Of a stretch of 26,304 nucleotides of DNA, positions 20,984 through 26,304 are shown piece by piece. Each line of letters opens with the position of its first letter. Within the stretch, counting starts at the first letter, position 1. A program made the translations under genes and the position numbers. The stretch is from JACQKT01 sp038063055 (lineage in GTDB: Bacteria; Patescibacteriota; Minisyncoccia; UBA6257; 2-01-FULL-56-20), in contig JBBTVY010000018.1 of the NCBI GenBank assembly GCA_038063055.1, positions 1-26,304 on the forward strand, in the 5' to 3' direction. The notes under the pieces were generated by a model. It had not been told where the DNA came from. It saw only the letters and a program-made list of their open reading frames with translations, and did no database searches.

Positions 20984-22261
20984 ATGCTCGACATAAAACT
21001 TCTCCGGGAAGACGCGGAAAAAGTCAAAAAGGCGATAAAGCTGAAAGGGGCGGACCCTAAAATCGTCGACGATTTCCTGAAACTGGACGGCGGCTGGCGT
21101 AAAATAACGGCAGAGCTCGAGGGGCTTCGCCGCGAACAAAAAGAACTTGCCGAAGAGCGCGACATAGACGCAGCCAAGGGCGTAAAAGAAAAAATAAAAA
21201 TAAAAGAGGAAGAATTGTCCGAACTCGAAGGTGAACGGCTTTCGATATGGCTGAACATACCGAATCTTTCGAGCGAAGACACTCCGGTAGGCGAGAACGA
21301 GGCGTCCAATAAATTTTTGCGTTCGTGGGGAGAACCCAGAAAGTTTGATTTTAAACCAAAAGACCATTTAGAGCTTGGAGAGTCGCTCGGAATAATAGAC
21401 ACGAAAAAAGCGGCGGAGGTTTCTGGAACCCGCTTCGGTTATTTAAAGGGAGATATGGTACTTCTTGAATTCGCGTTGGTCCAGTATGGTTTTAAAATTT
21501 TGGGAGATGAAAAAATTCTCAAAAAAATAGCCGACAAGGTTAAACCGGGATACAGTCCGAAGCCGTTCGTGCCGGTTATCCCGCCCGTTCTCATAAAGCC
21601 GGAAGTTTTTCAAAAAATGGCCCGTCTTGAGCCGACGGAAGAACGATATTATATTCCAAGCGATAATATGTATCTGATCGGCAGCGCGGAACACACACTC
21701 GGCCCGCTGCACATGAACGAAACACTGAAAGAAAAAGAACTGCCGCTTCGTTACGTCGGCTTCTCGACGGCTTTCAGAAGGGAAGCGGGTTCGTACGGAA
21801 AGGACGTAAAGGGAATTCTCCGGGTCCATCAGTTCGACAAACTGGAAATGGAATCTTTCACTTTGCCGGAGAATTCCTTGACCGAACAGGAATTCATAGT
21901 CGGGATTCAGGAATATCTTATGCAATCCCTCGAGTTGCCGTATCAAGTGATAATTTGCTCAACCGGCGACCAGGGCGGGCCGGACTTCCGTCACATAGAT
22001 TTGGAAACCTGGATGCCGGCGCAGAACAAATATCGCGAGACGCATTCCGCCGACCTTATGAACGATTACCAATCAAGAAGGCTAAACACGAAAGTGAAAA
22101 GGGAAAACGGCGATTCCCAATTCATCCATATGAACGACGCCACCACTTTCGCTATCGGCCGGACGCTCATCGCCATTCTTGAAAATTATCAGACAAAAGA
22201 CGGGAAAATTGAAGTTCCCAAAGTTCTCCAAGATTATGTCGGCAAAAAAATCATCGGTTAA
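20984..22261 (+). CDS. serS: Seryl-tRNA synthetase
   Basis: The enzyme charges tRNA(Ser). The 425 residues start with the long antiparallel coiled-coil arm (about 1-100) that grips the tRNA, followed by the class II core: motif 2 around FSTAFRREAGSYGKD (262-276) and motif 3 ending in FAIGRTLIAILENYQ (about 388-402). Motif 3 reads NDATTFAIGR where most bacteria have LNGT-x-x-AIGR, so the conserved Asn-Gly is Asp-Ala. The block DQGGPDFRHIDLETWMPAQN is normal. The length is standard. The stop codon lies inside the left arm of an inverted-repeat element shared with alr. Confidence 0.96.
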   Translation: MLDIKLLREDAEKVKKAIKLKGADPKIVDDFLKLDGGWRKITAELEGLRREQKELAEERDIDAAKGVKEKIKIKEEELSELEGERLSIWLNIPNLSSEDTPVGENEASNKFLRSWGEPRKFDFKPKDHLELGESLGIIDTKKAAEVSGTRFGYLKGDMVLLEFALVQYGFKILGDEKILKKIADKVKPGYSPKPFVPVIPPVLIKPEVFQKMARLEPTEERYYIPSDNMYLIGSAEHTLGPLHMNETLKEKELPLRYVGFSTAFRREAGSYGKDVKGILRVHQFDKLEMESFTLPENSLTEQEFIVGIQEYLMQSLELPYQVIICSTGDQGGPDFRHIDLETWMPAQNKYRETHSADLMNDYQSRRLNTKVKRENGDSQFIHMNDATTFAIGRTLIAILENYQTKDGKIEVPKVLQDYVGKKIIG

Positions 22262-22363
22262 CCCCGTTAGATTTTTTGATTTATTGTCAAGCGCGAGCTT
22301 AAGATCGTTTCGGAAAAGGTATTCCGCAAAATTGCGATGATTTCAAAATCTGACGGGGTTAAC
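22257..22363 (+). repeat. 107-bp element with 19-bp inverted repeats between serS and alr
   Basis: The arms 22257-22275 and 22345-22363 are inverted copies with 18 of 19 positions matching (GTTAACCCCGTTAGATTTT on the left). The left arm contains the serS stop; the right arm encodes residues 4-9 of alr. Inside is a small hairpin CGGAA/TTCCG (22311-22315 with 22322-22326). Its end TGACGGGG resembles TACGGGG of the element at 1581-1708. Confidence 0.7.
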
Positions 22364-23491
22364 AAAAATAATGGGGAAAAGAACGGGGTACGCACCTGGA
22401 TTGAACTGAACGCCGGCGCCTGCGGGCGAAACATTAAAAGTTTCAGGAAACTGATAAAACCTAAAACCAAGCTCTGGTCCGTGGTGAAATCCAACGCCTA
22501 CGGGCACGGCTTGCCGGTTTTTCCAGAGCTTGCCGACAAATTCGGCGTTGACGGGTTCTGTGTGGACAGCCTCGTCGAGGGGCTTCGGCTAAGAAAAGAG
22601 GGAATTAAAAAGCCGATATTGGTGTTGGGGTTCACTTTGCCGCAGCGGCTGGAAGAAGCGGCCGCAAACGATATTACGGTAACTATTTCAAACCAGGAAT
22701 CATTAAAAGCCCTGCGCCGCGCAAAAAGAAAGCCTTTTTATCATTTGAAAATAGACACCGGGATGAATCGCCAGGGGTTTTATCCGGAAGATGTGCCGAA
22801 AATATCGGAACATATGGACTCAAAACTTTCGGGGGCATACAGCCATTTTGCTTCGGCAAAAGACATGGAAAATTCCATCCAGTCCGCTTACACGGAAAAG
22901 CAATTCAGTAATTTCAGGAAAGCATTGTATTTTTTGGAAAAGGGAGGATTTTCGAAATTGACCAAACATATTTCCGCTTCCGCAGGAACGATTGTAAGCC
23001 CAGAATACCACCTTGACGCCGTTCGCGTCGGTATCGGTCTTTACGGGCTTTGGCCGTCGAGCGAGCTCGAAAGAAAATTTTCAAAGAGCATAAAAATTGA
23101 ACCGGTTTTGTCCTGGCGGACCATAATCAGTGAAGTTAAAACCGCCAAGCCGGGGAGTTATGTCGGCTACGACCTTACAGAAAAAATAACAAAGCCGACG
23201 AAATACGCGCTTATTCCGGTCGGCTATTGGCACGGACTTTCCCGGTCTCTTTCGGGAAAGGGAAAAATTCTCGTTAAGGGAAAAAAAGCAAGAATTTTGG
23301 GCAGAGTTTCCATGGACATGGCTGTCGTTGACGTTTCGGGAATAAATTGCCGGCCCGGCGACATTGCGACGATAATAGGGCGGAGCTACAAAGCGGAATC
23401 CCTCGCGGCCGACATAGCCGAACTTTCCGGGACTTCGCACTATGAGTTTTTAACCAGGCTTAATCCGCTTATGGAGAAAATAATTGTTTGA
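22337..23491 (+). CDS. alr: Alanine racemase
   Basis: Alr converts L-alanine to D-alanine for peptidoglycan, using pyridoxal phosphate. The 384 residues show the PLP lysine Lys51 in VVKSNAYGHG (49-58), RVGIGLYGL (230-238), the second catalytic residue Tyr278 in VGYDL, and GRVSMDMAVVDV (322-333). The conserved fold begins at VRTWIELN (18-25); no ATG or GTG lies nearer, so the start at 22337 is taken. The first 16 residues then come from the inverted-repeat element and the bases just after it. ftsQ overlaps or follows directly, and ddl lies one gene further on, forming a wall cluster. Confidence 0.95.
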   Translation: MISKSDGVNKNNGEKNGVRTWIELNAGACGRNIKSFRKLIKPKTKLWSVVKSNAYGHGLPVFPELADKFGVDGFCVDSLVEGLRLRKEGIKKPILVLGFTLPQRLEEAAANDITVTISNQESLKALRRAKRKPFYHLKIDTGMNRQGFYPEDVPKISEHMDSKLSGAYSHFASAKDMENSIQSAYTEKQFSNFRKALYFLEKGGFSKLTKHISASAGTIVSPEYHLDAVRVGIGLYGLWPSSELERKFSKSIKIEPVLSWRTIISEVKTAKPGSYVGYDLTEKITKPTKYALIPVGYWHGLSRSLSGKGKILVKGKKARILGRVSMDMAVVDVSGINCRPGDIATIIGRSYKAESLAADIAELSGTSHYEFLTRLNPLMEKIIV

Positions 23492-23493
23492 AG

Positions 23494-24318
23494 ATGACGA
23501 AAGAAACGGTTTCATCATGGTCAGAAGCGCATTCGCGCGAGAAGCAGAGACAACGCCGTATTTTTTACGCTTTGTGCTTAATCGCGATTTACACGTTTTT
23601 TGTCCTTGCCGCCTGGCTTACGATTTATTCGCCGCTTTTCAGGATAAAGGAAACAGAAATAACCGGAAACAAGAGCGTTTCAAACGACGACATAATGACT
23701 CTCGTTAAATCAGAAGTTTTCGGCGATTCTTTTTGGAAGCTCGTTTTGGGCATGAGAAACATTTTGATTTGGCCGGACGGCTTCCGTGACAACCTGAAAT
23801 TTTTACCGGAATTGAAGTCGCTTTCCGTAGAGAAAAATTACGTCCAAAGAAGAATAAAAATAATTGCCGAGGAAAGAAAACCCTTCGGAGTTTGGTGCGT
23901 TAAAAAGAACGACGCGGAACAGGTTGAAAGTTCCGATTGTTTCTGGTTCGACGAAAAGGGCATAATCTTCAAAAGAGCAATCGATATGGAAGGAAACCTC
24001 GTCGTTGTTCTGGACGATTATTCGCAAAAAAATATGGGGCTGAATTTGAAAATACTGCCGGACGAGTTCATTGCCAACATTTTTTCCATATTCAGGGCGG
24101 TTTCGAACAGCAAATTAAGAGTCAAAGAAACGAGGTTGAACGATTTGTCTTTGCGGGAGATAGAAGTGGACACCTACGACGGACCTAAAATTTATTTCAG
24201 TATGCGTTTTCCGGCCGACAATACGCCGGAAGTGATAAAATCGTTAAGGGAAAAAACAAGTTTTGGAAATCTCGAATACGTAGATTTCCGCGTGGAAAAC
24301 AGGGCGTATTACAAATAG
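23494..24318 (+). CDS. ftsQ: FtsQ/DivIB-like cell division protein
   Basis: FtsQ-type proteins anchor the divisome through one membrane helix and an extracytoplasmic POTRA domain. The product (274 residues from ATG 23494) has a charged N-terminus, a transmembrane helix at about 24-44, and then a POTRA-like start (FRIKETEITGNKSVSNDDI, 49-67). The remainder matches the FtsQ layout without strong motifs, and a Cys pair (about 134 and 148) lies in the outer domain. A TTG at 23488 overlapping the alr stop is an alternative start. The position between alr and ddl agrees with a wall/division cluster. The family call is good; the specific gene name is less certain. Confidence 0.78.
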   Translation: MTKETVSSWSEAHSREKQRQRRIFYALCLIAIYTFFVLAAWLTIYSPLFRIKETEITGNKSVSNDDIMTLVKSEVFGDSFWKLVLGMRNILIWPDGFRDNLKFLPELKSLSVEKNYVQRRIKIIAEERKPFGVWCVKKNDAEQVESSDCFWFDEKGIIFKRAIDMEGNLVVVLDDYSQKNMGLNLKILPDEFIANIFSIFRAVSNSKLRVKETRLNDLSLREIEVDTYDGPKIYFSMRFPADNTPEVIKSLREKTSFGNLEYVDFRVENRAYYK

Positions 24319-24353
24319 AATCTAGAAATCAGAAAGTAGAAAGTAAATTTTTT

Positions 24354-24362
24354 TGTTATATT
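24354..24362 (+). promoter_or_regulatory. Extended -10 promoter for ddl
   Basis: TGTTATATT (24354-24362) ends 6 nt before the ATG at 24369, again placing the predicted transcription start at the start codon. It lies in the 50-bp gap after ftsQ, preceded by a T run. Confidence 0.5.
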
Positions 24363-24368
24363 TATAAA

Positions 24369-25460
24369 ATGCCTAAGAAAAAGATGAAAATCGGTGTTCT
24401 CTTCGGGGGCAAGTCCGCCGAGCATGAAGTGTCACTCCAATCGGCCCGAAACGTTATCGAGGCATTGGACAAGAGAAAATACGAAGTTGTTCCGATAGGC
24501 ATAAACAAAGAAGGCAAATGGCTTCTCGGAGGCACGTCCAATTATCTTCTCAACATAGGCAACCCGAAACTTATCAGATTAAATAAATCTAATAATGAAG
24601 TCGGATTGGTTGCCCAAAGTTCGGGCGCGCTGACTAATATTCGCAGTGGAGAAGTTCACGGAAAAATCGATGTTGTTTTCCCGGTTCTTCACGGGCCCTA
24701 CGGCGAGGACGGAAGCATCCAGGGGCTTTTGAAGCTTGCCGGAGTTCCTTTTGTGGGCGCCGGAGTTCTCGGCTCGGCCGTGGGGATGGACAAAGACGTG
24801 ATGAAGAGGCTTTTGAGAGAAGCGGGAATTCCGGTTGCAAAATTAGTCGTTGTTCGCGCCGGAGAAAAAGTTTCGTTCCGAAAAATAAAAGAATTACTCG
24901 GTCTGCCTGTTTTCGTAAAACCGGCTAATCTCGGTTCCTCCGTCGGCATAAGCAAGGTCAGAAACGAAACGGAACTCAAAATGGCCCTGCGGGACGCGTT
25001 CAAATACGATTCAAAAGTTCTTATTGAGCGGGCAGTTGAAGGAAGAGAAATAGAATGCTCTGTTTTGGGAAATGAAAAGCCGATTGCCTCGATTCCAGGC
25101 GAAATTATCCCGACTCACGAGTTTTATTCATACGAAGCGAAATATCTTGACGAAAACGGAGCGATTCTCGAAGCTCCGGCCAAACTTCCGAAATCAACAG
25201 TAAAAAAAATTCGGGAAATAGCAGTCAGGGCGTTCAAGGCCCTTGACTGCGAAGGAATGGCTCGCGTTGATTTCTTTTTGAAGAAGAACGGAGATTTGGT
25301 CGTTAACGAACTGAACACGATTCCCGGATTTACGGCGATTAGCATGTATCCGAAAATGTGGGAAGCAAGCGGGATACCTTACTCAAAGCTTTTGGATATA
25401 TTGATTCAGCTCGCGATAGATAGGTTTAACAGGGAGAAAAAACTGAAGAGTTCGGTTTAA
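24369..25460 (+). CDS. ddl: D-alanine--D-alanine ligase
   Basis: Ddl makes the D-Ala-D-Ala dipeptide for peptidoglycan precursors, using the product of alr. The 363-residue ATP-grasp enzyme shows GGKSAEHEVSLQSA (13-26), HGPYGEDGSIQG (108-119), KPANLGSSVG (184-193), the lid EFYSYEAKY (251-259) and the metal site NELNTIPGF (313-321). The length is normal for the longer Ddl group. The lid keeps the Tyr (YSYEAKY) typical of D-Ala-D-Ala rather than D-Ala-D-lactate enzymes. The ATG at 24369 is supported by the -10 6 nt upstream. Confidence 0.97.
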   Translation: MPKKKMKIGVLFGGKSAEHEVSLQSARNVIEALDKRKYEVVPIGINKEGKWLLGGTSNYLLNIGNPKLIRLNKSNNEVGLVAQSSGALTNIRSGEVHGKIDVVFPVLHGPYGEDGSIQGLLKLAGVPFVGAGVLGSAVGMDKDVMKRLLREAGIPVAKLVVVRAGEKVSFRKIKELLGLPVFVKPANLGSSVGISKVRNETELKMALRDAFKYDSKVLIERAVEGREIECSVLGNEKPIASIPGEIIPTHEFYSYEAKYLDENGAILEAPAKLPKSTVKKIREIAVRAFKALDCEGMARVDFFLKKNGDLVVNELNTIPGFTAISMYPKMWEASGIPYSKLLDILIQLAIDRFNREKKLKSSV

Positions 25461-25538
25461 GTAATTAGTTATTATAAAATTAGAACCTGGTTGATTTTTG
25501 ACGCTTGTTAGCCAATACTTTCATTTAGTTCATTGAAT

Positions 25539-25545
25539 GGAGGGG
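25539..25545 (+). promoter_or_regulatory. Consensus Shine-Dalgarno site of the GtrA-like gene
   Basis: GGAGGGG lies 7 nt before the ATG at 25553. It is the only strong Shine-Dalgarno site in the window. A -10-like TATAAA near 25472-25477 would give a leader of about 70 nt. Confidence 0.75.
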
Positions 25546-25552
25546 TTAAACA

Positions 25553-25951
25553 ATGCGTCAGCTCACAGCTTATGAAAGCGGGCGCATTACCCGTTTTCTT
25601 GTTGTCGGAGGCATCAGCGTATTTACGTATTATACCTTGTTGTACGGACTAACCGAATTCGCCGGGGTATGGTATGTCGTATCTGCCGCTATTGCGTTTG
25701 TTGTTTACTACGGTGTCAATTTCTCGTTGCAGAAATTCTGGACATTTAAGAATAAAGACAGGAAATATGTAAACCAACAACTCCTGCAATATTCTATAAT
25801 GTCTCTCGGCAACTGGATTCTCAACACCTCTTTGCTGTATGTACTGGTGGAATATTTAAACCTTTGGTATATGCTGGCACAAGTGATTCTCACTGTCGTT
25901 GTGTCCATCATTGCCTACTTCGGATTTCGATGGATATTTCGCCATCGCTAA
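25553..25951 (+). CDS. GtrA-like membrane protein
   Basis: The 132-residue protein has four hydrophobic segments (about 13-31, 37-57, 77-97 and 103-127) and the family pattern: an N-terminal RFLVVGG, then YYGVNFSLQKFWTFKN (52-67) after helix 2, and a C-terminal FGFRWIF. GtrA-like proteins are thought to move lipid-linked sugars (for example undecaprenyl-phosphate glucose) across the membrane during surface glycan modification. No glycosyltransferase is adjacent in the window. It differs from its neighbours in having a real ribosome binding site and a strong terminator, so it forms its own unit. Confidence 0.88.
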   Translation: MRQLTAYESGRITRFLVVGGISVFTYYTLLYGLTEFAGVWYVVSAAIAFVVYYGVNFSLQKFWTFKNKDRKYVNQQLLQYSIMSLGNWILNTSLLYVLVEYLNLWYMLAQVILTVVVSIIAYFGFRWIFRHR

Positions 25952-25987
25952 AGCCCCCGCGCATAACGCCGGGGGCTCTATTTTATT
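25952..25987 (+). terminator. Rho-independent terminator after the GtrA-like gene
   Basis: AGCCCCCG (25952-25959) pairs with CGGGGGCT (25970-25977), followed by CTATTTTATT. It starts directly after the stop codon. Confidence 0.88.
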
Positions 25988-25999
25988 ATGATAGTTTTT

Positions 26000-26193
26000 G
26001 TGGGCGTGGAAGGAATCTCCCGCCCATTGCTCGACTCCGCCTTGGCGGAGGAGATTACAATGGCGTGGATCCCGCACTCTCCGCTAATACATTATTTAGC
26101 CTTATGTTGTCGAACAATAGCGGGATCGCGCTAACTCTAACCGCTCACTTCGTTCGCGGAGAGTTGCGGGAGAACCAAGGACCTCTGTCTTAC
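26000..26193 (-). pseudogene. Possible tRNA-Ile remnant interrupted by a 154-bp palindromic insert
   Basis: Positions 26000-26017 match the 3' acceptor/T-arm part of the adjacent tRNA-Ile (26236-26253) at 16 of 18 bases. Positions 26172-26193 match the next stretch (26254-26275) at 19 of 22, so both pieces join at the same tRNA position with no gap. Similarity ends in the anticodon loop. The insert begins TCCCGC (26018-26023) and ends GCGGGA (26166-26171). The T-stem would not pair well, so this is not a working tRNA. Confidence 0.4.
26035..26165. repeat. Palindromic repeats near the tRNA
   Basis: Two clear hairpins: CTCCGCC/GGCGGAG around TT (26035-26050), sharing the core CCGCCTTGGCGG with the secE-nusG element; and AACTCT-CCGC/GCGG-AGAGTT (26133-26165). 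Smaller pairs such as TTGT/ACAA lie between. The second hairpin region also mirrors 26070-26085. No ORF is present; the rest of the gap up to the tRNA shows nothing else I can name. Confidence 0.7.
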
Positions 26194-26236
26194 CCGCCTG
26201 CCAAAGCCGATCCGAAATTTTGGATATTATATTTTG

Positions 26237-26304
26237 TGGGTGTGGATGGAATCGAACCATCGACCTCTGTCTTATCAGGACAGCGTTCTACCACTGAACT
26301 ACAC
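26237..26304 (-). tRNA. tRNA-Ile (GAT), 5' end beyond the window
   Basis: On the minus strand the sequence shows the D arm (AGTTCAGTGGTAGAAC), an anticodon stem CTGTC/GACAG with the 7-nt loop CTGATAA (anticodon GAT), a T arm GATGG-TTCGATT-CCATC, and the acceptor 3' strand CACACCC with discriminator A. The first four acceptor bases lie past the window edge. CCA is not encoded: the bases after the discriminator read CAA. Confidence 0.93.

Noticed and set aside
1..26304. CRISPR array, prophage, toxin-antitoxin or defence genes
   Set aside because: No regularly spaced repeats, cas, phage or toxin-like proteins were found; the genes are housekeeping or simple transporters.

Overview
The window looks like a core-gene segment of a reduced-genome bacterium of the Candidate Phyla Radiation (Patescibacteria, probably Parcubacteria-like). 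I infer this from compact housekeeping genes in an unusual order, shortened ATP synthase delta and epsilon subunits, a threonyl-tRNA synthetase without its editing half, almost no Shine-Dalgarno sites, and scattered palindromic repeats. No rRNA or marker-gene placement was possible, so the lineage call is inference.

Layout, left to right. Positions 1-2482 hold the end of an acidic coiled-coil protein with a strong terminator, then an ABC-2 exporter (ATPase and permease) split by a 128-bp inverted-repeat element. Positions 2483-2732 are intergenic, with a structured element ending in a minus-strand terminator and the promoters of the ATP synthase operon. Positions 2733-9003 encode F1Fo ATP synthase in the order a, c, b, delta, alpha, gamma, beta, a 52-residue zinc-ribbon protein, epsilon. 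Positions 9004-11866 encode an AT-rich MFS transporter, a YjjX-type NTPase and an M24 aminopeptidase. Positions 11867-12490 carry a 46-residue membrane protein on the minus strand and a SemiSWEET sugar transporter. Positions 12491-18463 encode GyrB, SecE, NusG, ribosomal protein L11, thymidylate kinase and GatB. Minus-strand miaA and thrS follow, with serS divergent from thrS. Positions 22337-25460 form a cell-envelope cluster: alanine racemase, an FtsQ-like protein and D-Ala-D-Ala ligase. A GtrA-like protein, palindromic debris and a minus-strand tRNA-Ile(GAT) cut by the window edge complete it.

Three patterns stand out. (1) Seven genes have a -10-like hexamer ending 5-7 nt before the start codon, so transcription should begin at or next to the start codon (leaderless mRNAs). 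(2) Palindromic repeats lie between genes and, in frame, inside atpD, miaA and probably gatB, where they encode extra residues; this resembles the known Rickettsia palindromic elements. (3) Two longer inverted-repeat elements with a shared ACGGGG end sit exactly at gene junctions and supply the start codon of the downstream gene (ABC permease, alr).

Functionally the window combines energy conversion (ATP synthase), translation (ThrRS, SerRS, GatB, L11, MiaA, tRNA-Ile), transcription and secretion (NusG, SecE), DNA topology and dTTP supply (GyrB, Tmk), and peptidoglycan precursor supply with division (Alr, Ddl, FtsQ).
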